Source of the DNA: Chitinophaga sp. CB10
GTDB lineage: Bacteria; Bacteroidota; Bacteroidia; Chitinophagales; Chitinophagaceae
Assembly: GCA_001870995.2 (NCBI GenBank)
Contig: MLAV02000010.1
Location: 62,001 to 126,000 of the forward strand
DNA: 64,000 nucleotides
Direction of reading: 5' to 3'
Of this stretch, positions 1 through 8,554 are shown piece by piece. A model generated the notes under the pieces. It had not been told where the DNA came from. It saw nothing but the letters and a program-made list of their open reading frames with translations, and did not search any database. Each line of letters starts with the position of its first letter. Position 1 is the stretch's first letter. The position numbers and the translations under genes are program-made.

Positions 1-622
1 TGCTGGTGAGCATTTCCCCTGGCATCAGCACTTTCGTATAGCCGTTGGCGCCGGAAACGGCGATCTTACCTTCGAGCAGGCTGATCTGGATGCTGCTATC
101 CGCGCGGCTCACGGTGGATATATGAAAGGTGGTACCGAGTACGCGGGTAGTCAGGAAGCGGGTGTGCACATTAAAGGGCTGTTTGGCGTTGCTGACTACT
201 TTGAATAAGGCTTCGCCTTCCAGCCAGAGGTCGCGGCCATGTACGTTATAATCCGCCGTATAACCCAGGCGGCTGTTGGCGTTGAGCCATACCTGCGACC
301 CGTCCGGCATGTTATAGACCTGCACATGGTTCGTGTTATTATACAGCGTATCCATGCCGGCGGCTACTGCTGCCTTAGGGGTAAACTTCATGTTTTGCCC
401 TGCCAGCACGATGAGCCCGGCTACCACTGCCGCAGCGGCGGCGGCCCACCATAGGCGGTGTACTTTCTTTTCAGGTTTGTCAGCATCCTGCCAGGTATCA
501 GTGAGCAGCTCGTCCAGTTCAGGCGTGGCGGTTTGCTCAAGGTAGGCTTCCACGAGGAGGCGCTCCTGCTCGGAGCAGTCGCCCTGGAAGTACTTTTCTA
601 ATATGGCTCTGTTGATGTGCAT
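1..622 (-). CDS. FecR-type anti-sigma factor, 3' end outside window
   Basis: This is the N-terminal ~207 residues of an inner-membrane FecR-like anti-sigma factor, read toward position 1 and cut by the window edge. An acidic N-terminal segment (EKYFQGDCSEQERLLVEAYL) should bind the sigma factor. A single membrane helix follows (AAAAAAVVAGLIVLAG, about residues 60-75). The periplasmic FecR domain then carries the family landmarks DGSQVWLNANS, LEGEALFKV and VLGTTFHI. The start at 622 is chosen because MHINRAILEKYF matches the usual short leader; an in-frame ATG two codons upstream (628) is equally possible. In this family the partner sigma gene normally lies just upstream, which would be near 629-1200 on the minus strand. 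No sigma gene is present there, so this anti-sigma factor is orphaned within the window. Confidence 0.9.
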   Translation of the reverse strand, partial: MHINRAILEKYFQGDCSEQERLLVEAYLEQTATPELDELLTDTWQDADKPEKKVHRLWWAAAAAAVVAGLIVLAGQNMKFTPKAAVAAGMDTLYNNTNHVQVYNMPDGSQVWLNANSRLGYTADYNVHGRDLWLEGEALFKVVSNAKQPFNVHTRFLTTRVLGTTFHISTVSRADSSIQISLLEGKIAVSGANGYTKVLMPGEMLTS

Positions 623-628
623 ACACAT

Positions 629-937
629 AGAGTACGTTTGCAGGCAAGAAAGGTATGAGTGTAAAAAGTGGACTTAACAATTTGGTAATAAAAGGGGTAA
701 TTTTTCGGGGAGCTGTAAGGAGGGGTGTACCATAGGGCGGCGGGGGTGCCGGCGGCATGGGGAGGACGGATGATTGTGGAGAGGACGGGATTGTAGTGCA
801 ATGGCGGCGCTGGATCTCTCCCACTAAAACTTGAAAGGAATAATTACACCCCAAGCCGGGATCGAAGCAGGGGATGTGGATAAAGGAGTGGGGGAGGGAT
901 GCCGGCCAGGCGGGCGCCTGACCGGTATGTGATACTA
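629..937. other. Intergenic stretch upstream of fecR
   Basis: About 310 bases between the orphan fecR and the next minus-strand gene. Open frames cross it, but they are proline-rich and show no family motif, and they overlap fecR in a different frame. I see no sigma gene, no hairpin with a T run, and no tRNA. It may hold the fecR promoter, which I could not place with confidence. Confidence 0.4.
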
Positions 938-1453
938 TTACCAGCATGCACCAATTTCCTCCAACCAAAAGTCTTCAAAAAAAGTATTATCCGGCCACAC
1001 CCATGCATAATGATTATTCCATATATCACCAGTAACCCAGTAGGTTTCTATACATCTGAATATTGCTGTTTCGCAAATGCCATTTACCATCCTTTTATAT
1101 GGCCCTGTACACAATGACACCGGCACCAGTTCCTGCCACATAGGTAAGCGACCGTTAGCAGGTAATTTGGATGCATCTATGCTTAGCCATAGCTTGGCAT
1201 TTTCGGCAGAAATACATTTATCATCATCAGGTATCGCACTGAGGTCCAAGGCTTCAAAATAGCCTTCACTCACCTTTTGCCTTATCTCTTTGTGTGTTAC
1301 CAGATAGTTCGATTGGGTTAGCCAAAATTTGCTGGCTTGCCATATACTGTTACACAAGGAAGGATTCACTCCGAATACTGCGTTAAATGACATCTGTGCG
1401 TTGGCCAGATTGCAAAGGATACAAAGGCTAATCACTGCTGTAATCTTTTTCAT
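938..1453 (-). CDS. Small secreted protein, paralogue of the gene at 8555
   Basis: A 171-residue protein of unknown function. It starts with a clear Sec signal peptide (MKKITAVISLCILCNLANAQ), so it is predicted to be exported. Residues about 55-112 form a block (IRQKVSEGYF, then IPDDDKCIS, then LPANGRLPMWQELVPV) that also occurs in the first ~85 residues of the plus-strand gene at 8555-9439. The C-terminal ~55 residues are unusually rich in Trp and Cys (CTGPYKRM, ICETAIF, WLEEIGACW) and probably form disulfides in the periplasm or outside the cell. The gene sits 42 bases downstream of the first S74 protein on the same strand and could be the last gene of that array. I do not recognise a named family. 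Confidence 0.75.
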   Translation of the reverse strand: MKKITAVISLCILCNLANAQMSFNAVFGVNPSLCNSIWQASKFWLTQSNYLVTHKEIRQKVSEGYFEALDLSAIPDDDKCISAENAKLWLSIDASKLPANGRLPMWQELVPVSLCTGPYKRMVNGICETAIFRCIETYWVTGDIWNNHYAWVWPDNTFFEDFWLEEIGACW

Positions 1454-1495
1454 AGATGATATGCGTCTGTCAAAAGGATAATATTTAATAGAAGA

Positions 1496-4282
1496 TTATT
1501 GCTTTCTAGCTTCTTCCAGTATCTCGAGTCGCTTCAGAATTGCTGACAACTGGGCTTTCAATACCTCATTTTCATGTTTCAGGCCCCGATTTTCCTCGCT
1601 CAGCTCCTGAACTGCCTTCATGGTAATAGCCAGGGAGCTGTTGGTATCAAATTTATCATGGGCTTTGGTCGCAAAGTGCCAGTCAGTACTATCCGCGATG
1701 ATACCCACGCGGAGGTTATCTTCCTTATCATCCTTATAGACAAACTGCTTAATCTTCACGTTGTTGATTAATGGCAATGCAGGCTCATTGAAATCTGCAA
1801 TGTCCTTTTTCAGGCTGGCTTTAGATGATTGGTAAAAGCCGTTTGCGAAAATGTTGCCATTACCATCCCGTTGAACGAGGTAGTTGGCAACGGAGGCGGT
1901 GGAAAAAAGTAGGTTGCCCGCATGATAAATGGTATTATTATCAATTGTCGGCGTCCCTGTACTTGGCACATTCAGTTTCGATCCTCCAGGTCCTACCTGC
2001 AACGTTCCGTCTGTACGCATAATACCTGTTTCATGGTAAAAGGACTTATTGTTATATACACGTACCCATAGGTTGTCTTGCATGAACAGACCGCCACCAT
2101 AATCTTCGAAATAAATACCAGCAGGTCCTCTAGTCCTGATCCATTGATTACAGGTAATTCCCTGATTATCTATTTGAACTTTGGCCTGATCGTCGCCGGT
2201 AATGAATACGAAGCCGCGGTTTAAATGTTTCATCCGGAAGTACATGTTATAGTCATTACTTCCTAAAGTGGATATTCCGGCCCAGCCAGGACTTGCATAC
2301 GTCATATAGTCTGCACTGCTCATAGTAATGCTATACTCGTCACTACCATCCCAAAAGCGGATTCCATGTTGATTCCCATGATGGAAATTCAATAAATTAC
2401 CATCAAATAAGCCATTATTATTACGCAATTTAAACGAACCTGCCTCTATTCCGGCGTTAGTAGCACTTCCCCGGGAGGTAACACTTTCCAATGTTTCACC
2501 ATTTTCAGGAGAACCTATAAAGCGGCGTACGGTACCAGCATCTACGGGGCGGATAAAATTGTCTGCACTACCAAAAATCCTGGTAATTGTACCATTCGAC
2601 TCTGTAGGGGCAGTAGTATTAAAATAAGTGCCAAAGATATAGCCGTTACCATCCCGTGTTACAATGGAGCTACCAACGGGCGACATGCTTTGGCCAAACC
2701 CATCCAGCAGGTTTGCGTCAAGGCCGGAACCGGCGCCATCATTGTCGGAGCGCCACACCAGCCCGTCCACTCCATTGTCCTGCCTGGTACGTAATTCTCC
2801 AGCCGCATTCATGTATAAAGCAAGTCCACGCGTTTCGGGAATATGAAAACCATAGGAAGGGAATTTATTGTTACGCGCCTCGTAGTTTCCAAAGGCGAAT
2901 AAACCGTTATTCATATCCACTGTTTTAACAGATGAAATCGTATTCTTCACCGTAATTAAGCTATCTGTTTCAGCAGAACGGGCTGTTACGGATGCCAGTG
3001 TTTCGCCATTGGAGGGTATTCCCAGGAACCTTTTAACAGATGTGGCATCAACGGGCCTGATGAAGTTGTCATAGCTACCGAATAACCTGGATAGGGCAAC
3101 ATTTTCTTCCGTAGTTGCCTGCGTATTATAATAATTAGCATAAAGATGGCCCGTTCCATCACGGACAGCAACTGAATAGAGATTCGGGCTGACTGCCGGC
3201 GGCATGCCCTGCAATAGATCGGCATCAAGACCTGAGCCTGCCCCATCGTTGCCGGCGTGCCAGATTGCAGAACCTGTAATGAATATATTTGGTACATTGA
3301 AATTAAAGTAATAACCAGTCCATTTCGCAATTCTTTGATTATTGGAATACAGCGTTATTTCGCCGTCTCCATCTGAGTTAAGGCCGGTATCGTGATCCCC
3401 TATGGCCAGAGAGATAGCAGGAGGTAATGGTTCTCCATTAGGTTGGTTAACATTATGGACAAATAATCTGGCCGGAGTAGAATTATTTCTCGCTGTAACC
3501 GATGCCAGGTTATCCACTTCCTGGAAAGAAGGTTTGTTGGTAATATTATCCCAGTTGATCTGGATAGCGCCTGGTGTGGTTAGGGAAGTTTTAGTTGCAA
3601 ACTTTGCGTCAGCATAGTCTTTGAAGAGCAATTCCCTCCAGGAACTCCATGCCGTTTGGGTATCATCCTGTGTTCTTAGGAATACTCCATTTACTCCATT
3701 TAGTTCGCCGTTCCAATTCACTGCCATTTGGTACCCGGTTTTTCCATATTTCACTGTATGTCCTATATAATATTTGTACAGGCCTGCTTCATTTACCACT
3801 GCCTGATCAGAGACCGAAGGCATATCATGTGTATCGTAGGCAAAAAAACCAGTAATGGCATTACTTCGATAATCATTGAATAGCGTAAGGGTATTGTCCG
3901 GAATATATTTAAAAGGTTCAGGAGAAGGAAAAGAGTACACTACCCCACGTTTTATGTATTTAATTGAGTCCAGGAAACTAAAGATTGTGTCCACACCATT
4001 CCCGATGCCTGGCAAGGCGCTTAGGTCGAGGGTATCCTGGCCGACAATGGCAATACGCGATGCGCCCAAGCTCTGTAGCTTTAATTTGCGGAACTCCGTA
4101 CGGCCGGCACCTTTGTTAAACAGAAAACCATCAACTTTCTGGGTTCTGTTTTCCAGAATCAGTTCGGCTGTATCACAAACGTTGTAGATGCGTACGCTGT
4201 CGGCCCGGATCTGATATACCTTTTGTGCAAACGAAACCTTACTTACGAGTAACAGGATAATAAAAAGGGATAAATTTTTCAT
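1496..4282 (-). CDS. Secreted fibre-like protein with C-terminal peptidase S74 chaperone, copy 1
   Basis: 928 residues. A signal peptide ends near ALA-like VSFAQ (residue 20). Residues 21-90 form a module (YQIRADSVRIYNVCDTAELI) shared with the next two genes. Residues about 130-225 resemble the knob domain of phage tail fibres (YQMAVNWNGE, WSSWRELLFKDYADAKF). Two tandem ~100-residue repeats follow at about 339-437 and 508-607, each running from a DNDGAGSGLDA-type motif to NGETL-SVT-R. From residue 819 comes the S74 intramolecular chaperone: Ser820 and Lys825 (SKASLK) match the Ser/Lys dyad spacing of the endosialidase family, followed by a Leu-heptad coiled coil. In that family the chaperone trimerises the fibre and then cleaves itself off. 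Homotrimeric secreted fibre is therefore the inferred product; its target is unknown. Confidence 0.85.
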   Translation of the reverse strand: MKNLSLFIILLLVSKVSFAQKVYQIRADSVRIYNVCDTAELILENRTQKVDGFLFNKGAGRTEFRKLKLQSLGASRIAIVGQDTLDLSALPGIGNGVDTIFSFLDSIKYIKRGVVYSFPSPEPFKYIPDNTLTLFNDYRSNAITGFFAYDTHDMPSVSDQAVVNEAGLYKYYIGHTVKYGKTGYQMAVNWNGELNGVNGVFLRTQDDTQTAWSSWRELLFKDYADAKFATKTSLTTPGAIQINWDNITNKPSFQEVDNLASVTARNNSTPARLFVHNVNQPNGEPLPPAISLAIGDHDTGLNSDGDGEITLYSNNQRIAKWTGYYFNFNVPNIFITGSAIWHAGNDGAGSGLDADLLQGMPPAVSPNLYSVAVRDGTGHLYANYYNTQATTEENVALSRLFGSYDNFIRPVDATSVKRFLGIPSNGETLASVTARSAETDSLITVKNTISSVKTVDMNNGLFAFGNYEARNNKFPSYGFHIPETRGLALYMNAAGELRTRQDNGVDGLVWRSDNDGAGSGLDANLLDGFGQSMSPVGSSIVTRDGNGYIFGTYFNTTAPTESNGTITRIFGSADNFIRPVDAGTVRRFIGSPENGETLESVTSRGSATNAGIEAGSFKLRNNNGLFDGNLLNFHHGNQHGIRFWDGSDEYSITMSSADYMTYASPGWAGISTLGSNDYNMYFRMKHLNRGFVFITGDDQAKVQIDNQGITCNQWIRTRGPAGIYFEDYGGGLFMQDNLWVRVYNNKSFYHETGIMRTDGTLQVGPGGSKLNVPSTGTPTIDNNTIYHAGNLLFSTASVANYLVQRDGNGNIFANGFYQSSKASLKKDIADFNEPALPLINNVKIKQFVYKDDKEDNLRVGIIADSTDWHFATKAHDKFDTNSSLAITMKAVQELSEENRGLKHENEVLKAQLSAILKRLEILEEARKQ

Positions 4283-4325
4283 TTACTTATCAATAAATAA
4301 TTCACAAAGAGTTAACTATATTAAG

Positions 4326-4346
4326 GGGCCCGATAGTGATGGGCCC
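4326..4346. terminator. GGGCCC dyad between S74 genes
   Basis: Two GGGCCC blocks (4326-4331 and 4341-4346) are separated by nine bases and can pair as a short GC stem in the 76-base gap between two S74 genes. No strong T run follows on the minus strand (TTAATATAG), so this would be a weak terminator or an mRNA-processing or stability element between the copies. Confidence 0.35.
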
Positions 4347-4358
4347 GATATTAAATTT

Positions 4359-6314
4359 TTAAAGTTGGTGTTGTTTTTCTAAAGCCTCCAGCCGTTTCAT
4401 AATTTCTGTCTGCGTCCGGCGAAAGGTTTCAACCTGAGCTTTCAACGCTGAATTTTGATTCCGAAGCTCATCGTTTTGTTTACTTAGCTCCTGTACCGCT
4501 TTCATCGTGATGGCCAGGGAGCTGTTGGTATCGAACCTGTCGTGAGCCCGGGTAGAAAAGTGCCAGTCAGTACTGTCGGCAATGATACCAACGTGCAGGT
4601 TATCCTCCTTATCATCTTTATAGAAAAACTGTTTAATTTTTACATTGTTCAGCAATGGCAGTGCGGGCTCATTGAAATCAGTAATATTTCTTTTCAGGCT
4701 TGCTTTGGAGGACTGGTAAAAGCCGTTGGCAAAAATATTGGCATTTGCGTCACGCTGGACGAGGTTGTTAGCAATGGAGGTGGTGGAGTTAGGAGGAAGG
4801 TTTCCTGTATGGTAGATCTGGAACCCGTCGATAGTAGGAGCTCCGTTAAGGGGAACATTCAGTTTGGATCCATTATCTCCTACCTGAAGCGTGCCATCGG
4901 TACGCAGGATGCCGCCATTGGGTACATAAAAGGACTTATTACCGTAAGTCCTTATCCAGGTGGGATCTTCCATGTAGAAGCCTCCGCCAAAATCTGCAAA
5001 GAATAAACCGTTATTTCCAGCAATCCAAAGGCCGTGATTATCAATCTGGACTTTGGGCTGCTCATCTCCGGTAATGAACACAAAACCCCTATTGTTCCAT
5101 TGCATGCGGAAATACATGTTGAAATCATTGCCCGGTTCGGTCGTCAAGCGTCTCCAGCTGGGTGTGACGGCTGCCATGTTATCGGCATAAGCCATGCTGA
5201 TACTATAATAATCCTGGCCATCCCAAAACCTGATGCCGTTTCGATCACCCTGCTGGAGATTTAAGAAGGAACCATCGAAGGAGCCTCTGTTTTCGAGAAA
5301 TTTCAAGGAGCCCCCGCAGACTACTGGTTTTGCGAAATAAAATTCAGGAAGTGTAGTAAAGAAATGCGAAAATTGGGCATTTCCGGCTCCTATTTGCGTC
5401 GTACCGTATCCGTTCTGTATATTCAAATAAGCATCAGGAGATGACAAGGTCAGCCCAGCCGTACTGTTGGAAAATTTGACTCCTGGCATTTGCAACAGAT
5501 AATCAGTACTGCTGCCTCTTGCTGTTACGCTTTGCAAAGTTTCACCGCCAGGTGCAATTGCAGGTTTATTAAAAATATTTTCCCAATTTATTTGAGATGT
5601 GCCGGCAGTAGACAGGGAAATGTTAGTAGCATACTTTCCATCAGCGTAGTCCTTAAACAGTAATTCACGCCACGCTCCCCACTCTTTTTTGGTATCATCA
5701 GCGATCCGAAGAAATGCACCTTTAGGGCCATACAGCTCTCCATCCCAATTGACAGCCATTTGATAGCCTGCATCTCCAAACCTGATCACATGTCCGATAT
5801 AATAATCCTTTAATGTACCCGGATTAATTTGTGCCTGATCTGATACCGGCGGCATATCCGGGACTTGATAGGCCCAGAATCCAGTAATGGCGCCTGGCCT
5901 GAAACTGGTAAAAGGTGCAGTGGTACCATCAGGGATAAATTTAAATGGTTCCGGAGAGGGGAAAGTGTAGACCTTTCCCATTTTCATGTATTTTATAGAA
6001 TCCTCAAAGCTATAGATACTATCAATACCACTACCAATCCCAGGCAGCGCACTTAAGTCCAGCGTGTCTTGACCAACAATTGCAATACGCGACGCTCCAA
6101 CAGTTTCCAGCTTCAGCTTCCGGAATTCTGTACGGCCGGCGCCTTTATTAAATAAAAATCCATCAATCTTTTGTGTCCGGTTTTCCAGAATCAATTCAGC
6201 GGTATCACAAACGTTGTAAATACGGACGCTGTCGGCCCTGATCTGATAGACCTTCTGTGCAAATAACATCCTGGTTATAAAAAAAAGGACAATAAATAGG
6301 GATAATCTTTTCAT
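4359..6314 (-). CDS. Secreted fibre-like protein with C-terminal peptidase S74 chaperone, copy 2
   Basis: 651 residues, paralogous to its downstream neighbour along the whole length but lacking both ~100-residue internal repeats. It has a signal peptide (ending MLFAQ), the shared N-terminal module (YQIRADSVRIYNVCDTAELI), and a knob-like region with WGAWRELLFKDYADGKY. A middle section (RNGIRFWDGQDYYSISMAYA) is matched in copy 1. The S74 domain begins at about 535, with Ser536 and Lys541 as the candidate autocleavage dyad and VGIIADSTDWHF as a core strand. A C-terminal coiled coil (LKAQVETFRR onward) ends the protein. It lies 76 bases upstream of copy 1 in the same direction and is probably co-transcribed. 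The near-identical ends with divergent middles suggest cassette-like evolution of the exposed part. Confidence 0.85.
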   Translation of the reverse strand: MKRLSLFIVLFFITRMLFAQKVYQIRADSVRIYNVCDTAELILENRTQKIDGFLFNKGAGRTEFRKLKLETVGASRIAIVGQDTLDLSALPGIGSGIDSIYSFEDSIKYMKMGKVYTFPSPEPFKFIPDGTTAPFTSFRPGAITGFWAYQVPDMPPVSDQAQINPGTLKDYYIGHVIRFGDAGYQMAVNWDGELYGPKGAFLRIADDTKKEWGAWRELLFKDYADGKYATNISLSTAGTSQINWENIFNKPAIAPGGETLQSVTARGSSTDYLLQMPGVKFSNSTAGLTLSSPDAYLNIQNGYGTTQIGAGNAQFSHFFTTLPEFYFAKPVVCGGSLKFLENRGSFDGSFLNLQQGDRNGIRFWDGQDYYSISMAYADNMAAVTPSWRRLTTEPGNDFNMYFRMQWNNRGFVFITGDEQPKVQIDNHGLWIAGNNGLFFADFGGGFYMEDPTWIRTYGNKSFYVPNGGILRTDGTLQVGDNGSKLNVPLNGAPTIDGFQIYHTGNLPPNSTTSIANNLVQRDANANIFANGFYQSSKASLKRNITDFNEPALPLLNNVKIKQFFYKDDKEDNLHVGIIADSTDWHFSTRAHDRFDTNSSLAITMKAVQELSKQNDELRNQNSALKAQVETFRRTQTEIMKRLEALEKQHQL

Positions 6315-6637
6315 TTTTGACGATGATAAAAACTGATGAGTTAACTAAATATGAACTTCCCAGGTTTAGGACATCTATATACAAACTTGTCGAGCATAGG
6401 ACTTCACATGTAGTATTTAATTACATTCTTTAATAACCAATATCCCCTCAAAATGCTTCACAACAGTGCTTACACTGGCTCATCAATCTGGCAGCGGTTA
6501 ACAACGATGTTTAATATTTTCTTAAGTATAGGCTTATGGTTACGCAACGGTAAAAGTACATCAAAATTATTGTAACTGGTATAGCACAAAAGTGAGTTTT
6601 CTGAACAAGATGGGTTGGGGTTACAAACTTGTTTCAA
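6315..6637. other. AT-rich spacer between S74 copies 2 and 3
   Basis: 323 bases without a plausible gene. The segment is AT-rich and probably holds the promoter and leader of copy 2 plus the 3' untranslated end of copy 3. I see no strong hairpin followed by Ts, and no repeat. Confidence 0.4.
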
Positions 6638-8260
6638 CTACTTTTTCTCCAGGGCGTCCAACCTACTGAGTACATCAGCTAAGGTAGATTTTAGCTGCTG
6701 ATTTTCTTTTTGCAGGGAATCATTCTTTTCTGATAATTCCTGGACACTACGAACAAGTAATCCCACAGCAGAGGCATGATCAACACCTTGTTTTCCGGAT
6801 GCAGACATCTCTTCAGGGACTTCGTCAGCGATAAAGCCGATATATATTTTATTACTGGAATCAGCTTTATATCTGAATGTACGTACCTGGGCTTCCTTCA
6901 AAATTGCCAACGCGGACCGGGAGAAAGGGGCAATATCTTTTTTCAAACTCCTTAGGGAAGTTTGTGTAATGCCAGTTGCCTGAACAGCGCCGGTAGCTAT
7001 AATGTTGCCTCCCTTATCAATTGTCACCATGGGTGTAAGTTCTCTCGGATAAAATATACCAGTCGAAGGTGGGGTAACTGCCATACCTATTATGAGATTT
7101 CCATCGTTATTTAATCCCTGCCCCCAATTCAGGTATCCTGACTGGGTAAATGACAGGTAGGATAGATTTCCTCCTCTGGCGCGGGTAATACCAAATGGGG
7201 AATAGGCATATGTATCCGGAATCAGCCCTTCATCTACAACTTCCCCCGCTGAAACGGTCGCCCTTCCGGACAAGTAAATATTTGCCGGCTGTGGGTTTAC
7301 ATACTGGTTTTTTATAAAGTCATTTTCACCATTTACTATTTCACCCTCGGTATTTGTACGCAATAACCCATAAGATTTATGGTTATTGAGCATCAGTCTC
7401 CCGAAAAACCGGTGTCGGTTACTTTTCCCTGCCACAGTGGTGGTATCCGCCAGCACATAGTTCATATTGGCGCCGCCATAATCGATGTACCCTCCCCGCG
7501 TTCCATCTGCCAAATAAAAGCCAATCGAGCCAGAGGATGCTTCCATACTGGCGAAGGCTTCTTCCAGCTTTGTATAGCCATAGAGCCCGGGCCGGCCAAA
7601 TGAAGCAGCGCCACCTACATTAAGTCTTTCAACTGCCCCTGCGCCATTTCCGATCGTAACGTTTCCATATCCATTAATAATAAAATGGGGTAGCATTGTC
7701 CAGCTTCCATACCCATTTGAGCCACCCAGGATAAATGAGTTTTCTGTATTGATACCCATTTGCCAAACTTTTTGTCCTAACCGGCTTAGAGCAATATAGG
7801 CAAGGTCGCCGGCCAGGTCACCCGGGCGTGTGACGCCCAAAGGCGCGTAGGCTTTTGTGTCCGGCCCTGTTACATTATCGCTGACCTGAAGCACACTCAA
7901 AATGCCTTCACCTTTTAGCCTGAATGAAGCTATCTGGTCGGAAAATGCCTGATTTCGTATGAAATCAGCACTATTAATTGTCAGTCCGGTGAGCAGGGAT
8001 AAATCTATTGTATCCTGCCCGGGGATAGCAATTTTAGAATCACCTACCTGCTCAAGGCGTATGCGCCGAAACTCTGTTCGACCTTTACTTTTGTTATACA
8101 GATAACCAATCGTATCCTGGGTACAGTTTTCCAGTATAAGTTCAGCGGTGTCGCATATATTATAAATCCGGACGCTGTCAGCACGAATTTGATATATTTT
8201 TTGAGCGGAAAGGGTATTAAAAGTTACCAATAGGGCAAGGGAGAGAAATAAATACTTCAT
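6638..8260 (-). CDS. Secreted fibre-like protein with C-terminal peptidase S74 chaperone, copy 3
   Basis: 540 residues, the most divergent member of the array. It has a signal peptide (ending FNTLSAQ), then the shared module (YQIRADSVRIYNICDTAELI), in which GYLYNKSKGRTEFRRIRLE replaces the closer match of copies 1 and 2. The centre (about 95-420) has no knob-like region. It contains two related blocks, each pairing a free-standing strand pattern with SYLSFTQSG or AYIALSRLG, suggesting an internal repeat. The S74 chaperone starts at about 434, with Ser435 and Lys440 (SLRSLK) as the likely dyad and IGFIADEVPEEM typical of the family. A final Leu-rich coiled coil (ENQQLKSTLADVL) would trimerise. 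It is the first gene of the minus-strand array, and 294 bases separate it from the divergent gene at 8555. Confidence 0.83.
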   Translation of the reverse strand: MKYLFLSLALLVTFNTLSAQKIYQIRADSVRIYNICDTAELILENCTQDTIGYLYNKSKGRTEFRRIRLEQVGDSKIAIPGQDTIDLSLLTGLTINSADFIRNQAFSDQIASFRLKGEGILSVLQVSDNVTGPDTKAYAPLGVTRPGDLAGDLAYIALSRLGQKVWQMGINTENSFILGGSNGYGSWTMLPHFIINGYGNVTIGNGAGAVERLNVGGAASFGRPGLYGYTKLEEAFASMEASSGSIGFYLADGTRGGYIDYGGANMNYVLADTTTVAGKSNRHRFFGRLMLNNHKSYGLLRTNTEGEIVNGENDFIKNQYVNPQPANIYLSGRATVSAGEVVDEGLIPDTYAYSPFGITRARGGNLSYLSFTQSGYLNWGQGLNNDGNLIIGMAVTPPSTGIFYPRELTPMVTIDKGGNIIATGAVQATGITQTSLRSLKKDIAPFSRSALAILKEAQVRTFRYKADSSNKIYIGFIADEVPEEMSASGKQGVDHASAVGLLVRSVQELSEKNDSLQKENQQLKSTLADVLSRLDALEKK

Positions 8261-8554
8261 AGTTTAAATCCGATAATATTAAATGGATATCAGCCAGGCA
8301 ATAGGATAACATAATTTTCCCGGATGCAATTTTATATAAAAACCGTGATTTCAAATAACTGTAAATTTCCATTGTTATCCTGATATATAAAAGTTGCCCG
8401 CAGCTTTTAAATTGTATTATTTTTACAGGCAATACTCACATTACCCAAGAATAGCTACAGTCGACAGCGCCAGGTTTGTCATGACATCTCATGCCTATTG
8501 CAGCGCATTAGTATTTAATTCGCTTTTTATCGACCTGTTTAAGTATCAAAATCT

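Noticed and set aside
1496..8260. Prophage interpretation of the S74 array
   Set aside because: No capsid, terminase, baseplate or lysis gene is near, and all three proteins have Sec signal peptides, which phage tail fibres lack.
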